Below are positions 24,451-35,413 of a DNA stretch of 64,000 bases, piece by piece. Each line of letters starts with the position of its first letter. Positions within the stretch are counted from its first letter, which is position 1. Source of the DNA: Triatoma infestans. Lineage: Eukaryota > Arthropoda > Insecta > Hemiptera > Reduviidae. The notes beneath the pieces are model-generated. The model was not told the origin of the DNA. It did not search any database and saw only the letters and a list, made by a program, of their open reading frames with translations. The stretch is from positions 62,001-126,000 of the forward strand of contig JAAEAF010000662.1 in NCBI GenBank assembly GCA_011037195.1, in the 5' to 3' direction. Both the position numbers and the translations under genes were made by a program.

Positions 24451-24899
24451 TAAATATAGATTTAAGTAGAATATTTTATAATCAACTTGATTAAAAACAA
24501 ACCTGTGCCAAATAAATGATTGAATTTTTTAAATCTAAAAAGGCAATGTAATTCTATGATAGTATTGTATTTCCTTGTTAGTTCTGTAACATTAATATCG
24601 TTTAAAAATAATAATATATAAACAATACATGCTTTATCAAAATTAAAACAAAAAACTATTTCTCTTTATCGGACGAGTTTTTTTTTTTTTTTAAAGAAAC
24701 ACTGTTACCACACGCACACACTTTGTAATCAGAAGCCATTTCCATATCAAGAAATAGGTAACTGAAGTTTATACATATTTAGAATTCAACGGAAATGTGA
24801 TAATCAAGAATATTTATTTTGGTAAACTGGGTCAAATAATTGCACGGATTTCTCAGATTTTGTGTTTAATGTTTAGAATTAATTCAAATAGCTGACTAG

Positions 24900-25215
24900 G
24901 AACGAAAAGAGTTTGGTAGGCAAAGTTTTAAGGAAATCATTGAGAAAAATCGCGAAAAACTGAAAAAGTTTTTTCAGTAATGTCGCACTTAAGGTTGACA
25001 TTTTTGAACCATCGTGTCGGATGCATTGGCTGAGCGGAAGCTGAGTGGAAGTTTCAGCTTCCTCATATTTTCGTTTCTCATACATTTTATTCGTTCACAC
25101 AGACAGACAAATAGAATACTAGCTACAATTTTTTTTTTCAAAAACTGGGGGTAACTCAATTTTTGAAAAATTTGACACGGTTGCAATACTTCTTCCTCTT
25201 GAAGAAAACTGAGAG
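24900..25215 (-). repeat. Dsp-1 terminal fragment
   Basis: AAAATCGCGAAAAACTGAAA module, a GTGTCGGATGCATTGG variant of the middle block, a CAGACAGACAAATAG stretch and a TTGACACGGTTGCAATACTT end. Confidence 0.6.
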
Positions 25216-25219
25216 AGTA

Positions 25220-25830
25220 ATTAATCAAATAAATGCACACACTTTTAGATCAAATTGTGATTTAAGATTTTTTAATCAAGAAAAAAAGGAGTAATTAATT
25301 ACAAGAAAGGGGTGATGTTTATTTCGGGGAAATGGGCGGGCCAGAAGGCGAGGCAATCAGCTGGTAAGTAAGTCAGCTGGCAAGAGTTTATTTACACAGT
25401 ATCGTTTTCAAAACAAGGGCGTACGTAATAATAATGGATAAAAATATTTTATTTTAGGAGTGAGTGTTCCTTTTATTAAAATGATGAAGTGTTAAAATTT
25501 GGAATAATAATACTAATAATTATAATAACTGCCATTATTTCGTTATTACAAAATGAGAGACAGCTTCTTCAGTTGTTCTCCATTGTCTGTCAATCTGTAA
25601 CTTACCATGTAAAATAAATTTTTCAGGAAAACAGAAAATTCTCTTAATAAAAAAAAAAAAGGAAATGATAGTGCATTGCCATAAAGTGATAATTTTCCTT
25701 AATTTAAAAAGAAATATTTCAATTTTCTCAATAAAATATTTAAAACTGAAAGTAAACTATTTCTTTTTCATCAAACCTAATTATTTTTTTTGTATATCTA
25801 TTAAGATTTGAAAAATAAAAATAAATGAAT
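25220..25830. other. Possible regulatory interval, no gene resolved
   Basis: 25330-25400 is GC-richer than its surroundings and contains CAATCAGCTGGTAAGTAAG, a good splice-donor match on plus. No exon could be traced from it. The remainder is AT-rich. Confidence 0.25.
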
Positions 25831-25835
25831 CGTAC

Positions 25836-26037
25836 CTTATTCTTGGAAGATTCCGTGAGCCGGTCCACGCCCCTGATAATTGCCGGCGGTGTTAGCATTT
25901 TCAATGGATAACAACCCTTGACTGACTGGTTAATATAAACCTTCGACGTTTCACCAATATGATGTAGTAGTAGTGGCCATCCCAGCAACCTGCGCACATC
26001 GTCCATACAATACACTCACCTTCTCGCTCTTACCCAT
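25836..26037 (-). CDS. Candidate 5' coding exon of an unrecognised gene
   Basis: This is a GC-richer open stretch in AT-rich DNA. Two readings compete. (1) ATG at 26035-26037 gives MGKSEK and reaches a strong donor, AAG|GTGAGTG, after 26020. (2) ATG at 26004-26006 gives a 57-codon exon, MDDVRRLLGWPLLLHHIGET onward, ending ESSKNK at donor AAG|GTACG after 25836, exactly in phase 0. Upstream, near 26125, CATCAGTTGG on minus resembles an arthropod initiator. No downstream exon was found and I recognise no domain. It could also be a chance GC-rich patch. Confidence 0.3.
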
Positions 26038-26224
26038 AATATTATTGTACAAACTACTACTCACTAGGAGCAGCACTGTTTTAGCCAGCTGGTGTATTCA
26101 GTGGCAGCGCTAATGTGCCTGCCAACTGATGCTACAGTCTGCAAGTAATTATTGTAGAACTATTTAATTCTATACGTAAATATTGAAAAAGATAAAATCA
26201 TTACAATTCAATAAATTGAAATCC

Positions 26225-26500
26225 GGTCTGAAACACACACACACGACTTTCCCTTACTGTAATTTACGTAATTATAATTAACTAATTGTCTTCAAACTTG
26301 ATATTGTTGATAAACAAATTTGCTTTAATATTGCACGATTGGGACAAACGAAACCTTCCCTTGAATTCCCATTAAAATTAGTTTTCTTAGAAAACAGTTT
26401 CAAACAAAACAATTTTCTTCAAATATTACACTGAAGTGGTATTGATAAGCATTTATGTGTGTAGGTTTATACGTAATACGTGTTTCGACAGTGTAGTAAA
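26225..26500 (-). repeat. Dsp-1 fragment with hairpin end
   Basis: Worn minus-oriented hairpin end (GTCTGAAACACACACACACG, then CTTTCCCTTACTG) followed by module pieces, cut by the MITE at 26505. Confidence 0.5.
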
Positions 26501-26504
26501 AATT

Positions 26505-26867
26505 GGTGCTGGTATAGTGTGCGCTCTACCGTCATGATTTTGGTATAGTGTGCGCTCTACCGTCATGATTCTGGTTTAGAATGTACTATCGACAAAAATT
26601 AAAACTATTATTTTCAAAACATTTATTATTACGTATAGACATATGGTCACCCCTCATGACGGTAAGCGCACGAAAATAGTTCAGTGATCCACTTATTTTC
26701 GAGTTTGATCGGCTAAGGGTTTATTTTTTTTATCAACGGGTGGTACGGGGGGTTCCCGTAGAAGATATTGCTGAATACCTTATTCTAGTAATGTTATACT
26801 AAAGTATAGCACATGTTTTATGTAGTAGATATCAAAGGGTTGGGAGAGCGCACACTATACCGGCACC
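26505..26867. mobile_element. MITE with 7-bp target duplication
   Basis: The ends GGTGCTGGTATAGTGTGCGC and, inverted, GCGCACACTATACCGGCACC form terminal inverted repeats with one mismatch. AAAAATT flanks both sides (26498-26504 and 26868-26874). At the left the block GGTATAGTGTGCGCTCTACC is repeated in tandem (26510 and 26541). It is 363 bp with no coding region. It interrupts a Dsp-1 copy. Confidence 0.85.
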
Positions 26868-26879
26868 AAAAATTATCTC

Positions 26880-27076
26880 TCTCTCTCACACATAAACACA
26901 CACACACGACACAGAAAGCTCCAACTTGGTATTTCGTCTAGGTACTACCAATGCATATGACAAAAATTTCAGGCAAAATCCACTATTCGGAAGTGCAACT
27001 TTACGAAATCGGTTTTTCAGTTTTCACTGATTTCCACAAAAAAACAGCTGCAACGATTTCCATTAACTATCTACAT
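26880..27076 (+). repeat. Dsp-1 copy, left part (continues at 28830)
   Basis: Plus-oriented middle block (GGAAGTGCAACTTTACGAAA, then TTTTCAGTTTTCACTGATTT), interrupted at 27076 by the hAT-type element. It resumes after 28829 with TTTGAAACATTTTTCCGGGA. Confidence 0.6.
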
Positions 27077-28821
27077 CAGTGGCGGCTCCTGGCTTGGATA
27101 AGTGGGGATTCAACATTTTTTTTTTAAATACATTTCCTATCATTATTAGTAGCTTGGCTAGATAGAAATCATGAAATAAGCCAGGAGCCGGGCAAAAACT
27201 TGCATCGCTCCCCTACAATTAAATATGTTAAATTAACAAACAATAAATCTGTCCCAGCAGAAGTGCACCCAGAGAAGAACTATGAAAAAAAGGGTTGTAC
27301 CGTTTGAGTTCGAAAATTAAGTGATTAACATAACGGAAATTTGTATTATCTAAATAAAGTGTTTCGGTTCGAAGGAAATGTCAATGAGTTAGCATCGATT
27401 CTTTCATATATCTTAGTGATGTTTTAAGTACCAATACCAACATCAAATTTTTATAAACACAGGAAGATCACATCACAAAAAATCTGGTGTGAAACACTCA
27501 CACAACTTTCTCTTACTCCAGTTCTCAAACTTATAATTGACAAATATAATGAAATTCGTCGAAAACTGAAAAAACTGTTCACTTCCGGTTTACTATTTTC
27601 TTGAAACTAAGAATTTTGGCCATCTATTTATTTCTAATTAATTTTGTTTGGATGATAGAATTGTATAATCAAGTATGAGAGCACTTTAGAGAAAAATATA
27701 ACCCACCCCTCCCCTAAAAGTGCCCTTAAATGAATTTTACCAGACAAATGTTATAAATAAAAACATCTTTGTATGTTTAATTTATATAAGAAGTTTCAAG
27801 AAAATCGTTGGAGCAATTTTTGAGAAAATCGCGAAAAAGTAAAAAAATCATTTAGTAAAGTGGTAAAGTAAACGCACTTCCGGTTATCCGATTTTTATCA
27901 AACTCGGAATTTCAACAACATATTTAATTGTAACTAACATTATTTAGATGATACAATTGTCTAAAAAAATTGAAGTAGCATTTTAGCTGAAACCTAACCC
28001 CACCCCTCGCCCATAACTGTCCTTAAATGAATTTTTCGAGAGAAATGTTTCAAATAAAAGTTGTAGCTCTTTGTATATGTAGTTGATATGCCAAGTTTGA
28101 AGAAAATCGTCGGAGCCGTTTTTGAGAAAATTGCAAAAAACTAAAAAAAAAAAACTAGTAAAGTGGTACTTCCAGTTGAGGAATTTTGACAGATAACGTA
28201 GGGTCAGATCCCATGGTGATCCTCAGAATTTTCTAAAAAAACGAGCTAACGTAGGGTCAGATCCCATGGAATTTGTTTATCTCAGGATAAGATCGGGTAA
28301 GTTCGTTCGTAAGATCGTAAGTAATGTTCATCGCGCTTGTAACCCCCACTCTTATTTTAAAAAAGTTAATGAAACCACTTTTCTATACTAACAAAATGAA
28401 ATTTTATATATACATATATTAAATTCTCCAGCGCGATGCCCAACTGTGAACCCCCAACTTCCTACGTTTTTATAAATCTCCTGATACACATACAATTCAT
28501 TCATACGAACAGTTTAAGGAGTTCCTACACTGATATGCGTTCCTATTCTTTAATGTCTGATTCTCAGATTTTGACAACAAAATTATTCAATTAATTTATT
28601 TGATTTTTGATTATTTTGATAATCAGGCCAACATATACAATTTTTACTGTGAATTAATGTTGTTCGTACGTAACTAATACAAAAATGAAAATATTTTTTT
28701 GATATTGAAATATTGAAATAAAATAAAAATATGATGAAAATTAGTTCTTTTCTATTTAATTTTTTTTTTCAAATAGCTGGGGGTTCATTGGCGCAATCGC
28801 GAATACCAGTAGCCGCCACTG
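27077..28821. mobile_element. Non-autonomous hAT-type transposon with 8-bp target duplication
   Basis: The termini CAGTGGCGGCT and AGCCGCCACTG are an 11-bp inverted repeat. ATCTACAT is duplicated exactly on both sides (27069-27076 and 28822-28829). An 8-bp duplication with CAGTGGCGG-like ends is the hAT pattern. No transposase frame is seen in its 1745 bp, so it is a deletion derivative. It carries a Dsp-1 copy (27479-28245) of its own while sitting inside another, which dates the events in order. Confidence 0.85.
27479..28245 (-). repeat. Dsp-1 copy nested in the hAT-type element
   Basis: Starts AAAATCTGGTGTGAAACACT with the hairpin, then CTTTCTCTTACTCCAG. It shows three module cores (about 27580, 27790 and 28090), an extra block GCACTTTAGAGAAAAATATA, and the GATCCCATGGTGATCCTCAG middle variant. 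GTAGGGTCAGATCCCATGG is duplicated at 28197 and 28252. Confidence 0.7.
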
Positions 28822-28829
28822 ATCTACAT

Positions 28830-28990
28830 ACACTTATTTATTTGAAACATTTTTCCGGGAAAATTGATTTTTTTGGCGGTTTTAGGGGACAGTAACGTTA
28901 CGTTAAGCATTCTTCTACAGAGTGATTTTCTTTAAACATGGAATGGTAACTGTACAGATATAAACCTATCATATTAGATTAGATTAGAAA
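28830..28990 (+). repeat. Dsp-1 copy, right part (continued from 27076)
   Basis: Continues the interrupted module after the hAT target duplication, then breaks off near 28990. Confidence 0.6.
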
Positions 28991-29469
28991 AACCGGTTCT
29001 GAAGAATCTGCAGCGTTGAATTTCAATCTTGTTCGTTCAATATCTGTTACTTCAATGCGCTGTCTTTTATTCTATAATGTAATCATTCTTAGGTACTTGT
29101 CTTCCCACGCCCATTATATTTGAATAAATAAATAAATTACACGTGTAGGAAAAAGATAAAAATTTTTAAAATTAAAATATTAAAATCTAAGGAAATTTAT
29201 ATCTCAGAAGATTATCCTAAAGAAATCTTATTAAAAGAAAGGAGCTAAAAAAAGAAATGCTCAAGGAAAGTAAGAAGGTGTTGAGTTAGCAAAAGCTAAA
29301 AGAGAGCTTTGAATCCGTGATTCTATATTTTCCAAAGAATTTAGGCATTCATAGGGAAAAGTCCACCATGCAGTGTTTTATAATTGCAGTGCTTTAAATT
29401 AACTCAGATTCGAATAAGTTAATTACCGTTAAAAAAGTATTAATAAATAGTCTCCATTATCCAAGAATT
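28991..29469. other. AT-rich interval, nothing recognised
   Basis: Lysine-rich low-complexity reading frames only; no exon signals. Confidence 0.3.
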
Positions 29470-29690
29470 GTAGCTCTTTATATGTGTAAGTAGCATTTAA
29501 AGTTTAAAGAAAATCGTAGGAACCGTTTTCGAGAAAATCACAAAAATGAAAAAACCATTCAGTACGAGGCACTTCCGGATGATGGATTTTGCCAGAAATC
29601 TTCGTGTCTGATGCGGTGGTAACACTTCAACGCAATACCAACTTTGAGCTTCCTGCAACTTTTCATCCTATTTAATTTATATTTTATAAT
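29470..29690 (-). repeat. Dsp-1 fragment, left flank of the large palindrome
   Basis: TTGTAGCTCTTTATATGTGT, AGTTTAAAGAAAATCGTAGG, then GATGCGGTGGTAACACTTCA and GAGCTTCCTGCAACTTTTCA. A plus-oriented Dsp-1 end lies on the other side of the palindrome at 31040. Confidence 0.6.
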
Positions 29691-29760
29691 TTAAATCTAT
29701 ATTTCCACATTCCATTTCTTTTTCCAACCAATAATTGGATATATATAATGTCTCTAGATT

Positions 29761-31013
29761 TTCAAACTCTAATATCTAACGCTTCTAATTTCTATAATTT
29801 ATTTGTTTAATTGCACTAATAATTAGTTCGATTCCTTTTTTAATGATGTTGCGAGAAAGTAGATTTTGATGAAATTAGCATCTGCCTGGATATCCACCTT
29901 TAAAATACTCTTTCAATACTTTGTGGGCTGCGCCGAATACATAAAAAAATTAAGGACAATATAATGAATAGCTAGCTACAAATTCCAGGTCAAAGAAAAG
30001 TTTTTAACCGAAAATTGTGAATTCTTTTGTGGAACTTTTATAGGGTTTTACATCAATTTTATTTTGTCCCACTAGTATAAACGGCCAGATACAAAATGGC
30101 GAACTTACATTTTCCACCTAATTCTCTTTTGCCTTCTTTTTCAACAATGGAATGAAAATTCTGAGTTTTTTCTTTATAGCTCACATTAATTATATAAAAC
30201 AGTAAATATTATGTTAGAAATAACTTGCTTTCTGCATTTTTTTATATAAAATTTTTATTGCACCATTTTATAATTTATAAAATACCTACTAAGGGAAAAT
30301 TAGTAAAAAAATTAGATTTTTCATAGAAATAATTAGCCAATCACAGTGTAGAAGTGAAGATGTCAAATGTGGGCGAGGTCAACATGATAATTCTAAATTT
30401 CCGATTGGCCTAACATACATGCCCACATTTGACACACTTTCACTTCTACACTGTGATTGGCTAATTATTTACACCTAATTATTTCTATGAAAAATCTAGT
30501 TTAGAAGTTTTTTACTAATTTTCCCTTCGTAGGTATTTTATAAACTATAAAATGGTGCGATAAAAATTTTATATAAAAAAATGCAGAAAGCAAGTTATTT
30601 CTAACATAATATTATTTACCGTGTTATATAATTAATGTGAGCTATAAAGAAAAAAGCTCAGAATTTTCATTCCATTGTTGAAAAAGAAAACAAAAGAGAA
30701 TTAGACGGAAAGGCAAGATAGGAAGAAATGTATGTCCACCATTTTATACTAATGGAACAAAATAAAACAGAACAAATGGAACAAATATGGATGTTAAGCA
30801 CCTATAAAAATTTCTCCAGGAAATTCATAATATTTAGTTAAAGAACTTTTCTTAGCTGTTCATTATATTCATTTTATGTATGTGGCGCAGTCCACAAGTA
30901 TTGAAAGATACTTTAAAAATGGAAATCTACGTACGAGGTAATTCAATCAAAATCTAGTCTCTCGCAAATGCATAAATTATAATAAGAAGAAGCTTTATAT
31001 ATTAGAGTTCGAA
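29761..31013. repeat. Large palindrome, about 600-bp arms
   Basis: Left arm 29761-30374 and right arm 30421-31013 are inverted copies with a 46-bp spacer. Matches run the full length, for example AGTGTAGAAGTGAA next to the spacer and the GGCTGCGCCGAATACATA block near 29925 against its inverse near 30880. The left arm holds about 45 extra bases near 29810. No open frame of note and no terminal target duplication were found. Confidence 0.9.
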
Positions 31014-31039
31014 AAACCACAGACTATGTCAGTATGTAA

Positions 31040-31085
31040 GTTGGAGTAAGAGAAAGTCTTGTGAGAGATTCACACCAGATTTTTT
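31040..31085 (+). repeat. Dsp-1 right end with hairpin
   Basis: GGAGTAAGAGAAAGTC, then TGTGAGAGATTCACACCAGA and a T-tract. Confidence 0.7.
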
Positions 31086-31304
31086 GTTATTAATAAAAAT
31101 GTTATTTTCGTACTATATTTATGATTTTTATTTCTTTATTTTATTTACTGGATTGCGGCAGCCAAATAATAATATTGCACACAGTCGGCCAAATATCTTG
31201 AACCGGCCCTGTGTAAGAGGCTCCTAGTCAGTGAAAATTTGTGTGCAAATTGCTGGTCTTGTCATCACTGCCTGAGTGGACTTAAAATAATTTACTGAAC
31301 CAAA

Positions 31305-31460
31305 ACAATTCCTAGGAGCCTCTCCAGCTCACTGTCCGGTGATGGACAGTGTTGTCTGTAACGAGAGAACACTGTCCGGAGGCCGGTAGTGCACTGAGAA
31401 GGCTCCGGGCGCCAATGACCATAGATGTGATGCGCCTTAAATTAAAAAAAAAAAAATTTA
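31305..31460 (+). mobile_element. SINE-B, 5'-truncated copy
   Basis: Body from CTAGGAGCCTCTCCAGCTCA to GCGCCTTAAATT and an A-tract of 13 at 31442-31455, matching 19150-19265 in the opposite orientation. The tRNA-like head is missing. Confidence 0.8.
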
Positions 31461-33030
31461 TTACAAAAAATCAAATGAGTAGAATTTTAAATTACAAATA
31501 TTTCATAGTGGCATGACATTACGGACACGACAAAAGTAGTCAATTCAAAAATACACTCACTCTTTAATCACATTGAACATAATTGAACTGTAATTTAGCC
31601 TAGCAAGTTAAGCAGTAAAATTATCATACTATATAGGTCCGCCATCACTGGCCCAGTATTTTTTGCTAATTTACTAGTATCCAAATACTGCCAGCTTATG
31701 ATTAATTACTTGTATGAAAATATATAAATGTTGAATCTATTTCATATAAACTATTATAGTTACCTACTCAAAGACTGAGTTGACGAAATCAACAAGGGTA
31801 TCTTTCAGATCTCTACATTCCATAATCCAGGAGTTCTCTGTTTCATAAGAACGTTATTTTAGTAAAAATAATTTATCCTTTAAAAATAATCCTTCTTAAA
31901 GTATTTAAAAGGAAATCCTACTATCTTTGTAGCAAATTTTAATAGATCAGACTTATGTTTCATAAAATTTTTTATTTATCTACTTTACTTTAATAGTAAA
32001 ATATATCTACTTTACTTTAATAATAAAATAACACCGCTGTCAACTTATTACACTTGCTATATTTTAGTAATTTTATGTATTTCGCAACATAAAAATTTGG
32101 ATATTAAAATTTATATGCCTCAGTGTCAAAGATATGAATTTTTACTTAGATATTCTAATGGAAGAAATAAATACGAGTAGAAAAATTGAAATAATTTTGG
32201 AAATTATTTTAGTGAATTGAACTTAAAATCAAGTGTATTTTAGTGCAGTGAAATGAACTTAGATATCTCTAGACAAAGGACCCAGGTATAAGACACCGTT
32301 AGAAGAGAGTTAGGAGAACTCAGTCACTCTGTCTTTTAACCCCTTCTAGAAATCAAATATAAAGGGCAGGTTTTATCTACCAAAAGGACCATTTATTTCA
32401 TGAGTCGTTTTACGGCATTCAACCAGTAATCATTCAAGAGAGAACATCAGTGCCAGTTAGTGTTAAACATTTGAGTTTAGATCAATCAAGTGCAAGAATT
32501 TCTACATATTCATAAGCTTAATGTGGTATTGAAAGTATTTAAATTCATTTAGAGATAATATATTAATTTCAAAACATTGGTGACTTCTTACTTCTTTCTT
32601 AATACTACTCTCTTCTCTAAAACCTACACACACATAAGCCCCTTTCAATACCATTTGAACCGCACTACATCCATACATATAACGTATCAACCAAAAACAT
32701 TACACTATTAAAGGTATTTTATCGGTCATTAATGTATTCATGTGATAAGATTACTATTATTTCATAATTCACACATGATTTCTGTGGTTGATAACAACAT
32801 GTTGTATACATAATTTCTAAGGATATAACCTAAAAACTAGTTGAGAATATACTTTCTTAATTTATGCAAACTCATAAAAATGAATATACTATATCTTACT
32901 TACCTCTCTGTAGTTTCACCTAATTAATTAAAGAAAAATTCACCCGAATTCACAGGCAAGTTAAAACATCTGTTAATTTAATTAAAACGAAAAAAAAATT
33001 TTGTATTTTATCAAATTCAAGTAACAGACT
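31461..33030. other. Interval without recognised element or gene
   Basis: One of the longer stretches free of Dsp-1. A CATCAGTGCCAGTTAGTG block at 32448 resembles an arthropod initiator but no exon follows. The open frame at 32502-32690 has no family resemblance. Confidence 0.35.
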
Positions 33031-33034
33031 AAAA

Positions 33035-33890
33035 TAATAAGAGGAAATATTGTGATCGTGTCAAATTTGCAAGTGACTTTTCACCGGAAATATGTATTGA
33101 GGTCCCCTGAGTTCGAGGAAAATGTTTTCAGCGAGTTGTCTGTATGTGAAAACAAAATATCTCAAAAACGAAAAGTCCGTAAGAAGCTCAATCTTGATAT
33201 CCCAATTAGGTATTACCATCGCATCTGACACTAACATTTCGGGCAAAATCCATCAATCGAAAATGCAACTTTACTGAATCATTTTTTTTTATTCAGTTTT
33301 TGTGAATTTCTCGCTTTAAACTTCTTATACCATCTACATACATAAATTCCGATGACTTCTATTTGAAAAATTTCCCCGGGAAAACTTGATTTTTGGGATG
33401 TTCTGGGGGAATATTAGCATCATCAAGTTACCCCTAAAGTACTACTTCAATTCAATGTATGATTCTACTATTTATATAATATTAATGTACATTAGGAGCT
33501 TTGCTAGAATTCCAAATTAACCGGATGGATGAACAACTTTACAGAATTGGTTTTTGAGGTTTTTTTGGCATTATCTCGAAAAGAACTACGACGATTTCCT
33601 TTAACTTGGAATGCTAACTGCAGTTGTTAACATATCATTTTAGTTTGAAACATTTTTTTTCAAAAAAAATTGATTTTATACAGTTTTGCGGAATTTTGGA
33701 TGTTAAATCTTCAGATACGTTTTTCGCTTCCTACCTGCTTGGATTGTACTTCCCCTCCCACCACGGTCACTATATTAAGGATAAATGAACTAAATTTCAA
33801 GTTTAAATAAATGGCCTTTTTGTATATTAATTCTGTTAACAGAAGTAAGAGAAAGTCGTGTGCGCCTTTCACACCAAATATTTTTTGCAG
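33035..33890 (+). repeat. Dsp-1 repeat, near full-length copy
   Basis: Begins TAAGAGGAAATATTGTGATC and shows all blocks in order: TTTTCACCGGAAATATG; GTCCCCTGAGTTCG; middle block GGTATTACCATCGCATCTG; module 1 at about 33259; CCCCGGGAAAACTTGATTTT; CTACTTCAATTCAATGTATG; module 2 at about 33530; a T-rich break; AGTAAGAGAAAGTCGTGTGC; CTTTCACACC and a T-tract. About 855 bp, a good type copy. Confidence 0.8.
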
Positions 33891-34489
33891 AAATAGGAGT
33901 ACTTGAATACTTTACGAATACTATTACCGTTTAAGTTAATGCATTTCTTACTTGACATATTCCAGATTTATAATAATCTATTTTGTCTATAAACTTCACA
34001 TTCATTTTTGTATTATGGTATTTGCTTTATCTCATCTCTGTGCGTGTTTATTTCAATCTATTAACCATATCTTTCTGTTGTCCTTTCAATCAACCACAGT
34101 TAGTTAACCAAATATTGTTCATTGCCAGTTCTTACATTCTTTGAGTGCTGTAAGAAGAAGTATTGCGATCATGTCAAATTTCCAAAACTGAATTAATACC
34201 AAAGAAAACATACTTTTTTTAAAGTTTCCCGAATCTGAAAAATTAGTTTTTAGAAATTGTTCTGCATGTTTGTAGTGTGCATATGAGCAACATCTCTTGG
34301 AAACTAATAATCGACGGCAGGGCCTGTTCCTTAATGCACGGGGCGCCCTTGCAAATTTATTCTGTTATTTTTAATATTATAATTTCATTAATTATATCAT
34401 TATCTTGTTTAATTATATATTTATAAAATCAAAAAAGAAAATTAACATAAACGGAGATGTCTACATTTCCACACTGTCTGCAGTGTGGC

Positions 34490-35260
34490 CAAAAAAAATC
34501 TGGTGTGAAACACTCATACGACCTTCTGTTATTGATGCAATGTAATCAAGAAATTTTCTTTACAATTGCAACGTTACAATGTTTAGTTGGGCTGGCCATA
34601 AAAATGGTTACATGGTGGTTTTAGTTTTATATCTTAGTGGCTCTGTGTCAAAACTAAAACAGCTTGTGCAAATTTAAATTTAAACCAATGTCAGGCCAAC
34701 AATAACTCTCTAATTTTCTCAATTTTTTCAGAAAAATGTTTTAAATAAAAGTGATACATTTCTATCAATGCAGCAAGCATTCCAAGTTTAAAGAAAAGCA
34801 TTGTAACCGTTTTCGAGAAAATTCCAAAGTCCTGCTTTGTAAAATCGCACTTTCGAGAAACTGTTTTTCCTCAAATTTGGAATTCTATCAATACCTCTAA
34901 TATGTATTAATATTATGTAGGTGGTAAAACTATATATTATATTGAATGGTGGTACATTAGATGAATGCATAAGGCTACAGTCCCCAGAATACCAATAAAT
35001 CAATCTTTCTGGGAAAAATGTTTCAAATAAATCATTGGAGCCGTTTTAGAGAAAATCACAGAAAACTGAAAAAGACTAGGAGTAAGAGAAAGTAAAAAAA
35101 TTGATTTTAACCTACCTCTTAATAAACATAAAATTTATCCAATGAAGTCTCTGAAACTTGGACATTTTGTGGAATAAAGCTGATCAAAAATGTGTTGAAT
35201 TTGCAAACATATACTCGTATTATATTGTATACAAAATATGTTGTAATAACACTTTAGAGA
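34490..35260 (-). repeat. Dsp-1 repeat copy with hairpin end
   Basis: AAAAATCTGGTGTGAAACAC at 34495, CAATGTTTAGTTGGGCTGGC, modules at about 34790 and 35035, then AGTAAGAGAAAGT at 35082. 35100-35260 adds a worn variant module ending ACACTTTAGAGAAAAACACC. A GC-rich patch follows directly. Confidence 0.65.
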
Positions 35261-35261
35261 A

Positions 35262-35413
35262 AAACACCGATCGTTATCTCGGCTAAAGTTCTTGTTGCTT
35301 AAGGAGACGGCCATGCATGTGTACCCGCTGGTGTTGTATTCCCGGCTCGTGGTGTAAGCCCAGACGCCTGTACCGCTCGACACAGCGAGGTTGATGAGAG
35401 AGAGTTCCTCCAC
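35262..35413 (-). CDS. Candidate coding exon or captured gene fragment, unrecognised
   Basis: A GC-rich island in AT-rich repeats. On minus it reads without a stop as VEELSLINLAVSSGTGVWAY, then TTSREYNTSGYTCMAVSLSN and KNFSRDNDR, with mostly C or G at third codon positions, as expected for real coding DNA. The open frame runs on to 35135 through repeat sequence. There is no ATG start, no firm acceptor upstream, and only a weak donor (CG|GTGTTT near 35263). I recognise no domain. It could be an exon, or a gene piece carried by an element. Confidence 0.3.

Noticed and set aside
33873..33890. Dsp-1 hairpin plus T-tract as a bacterial-type terminator
   Set aside because: Eukaryotic context and present in every right end of a repeat family; it is a structural end of the element.
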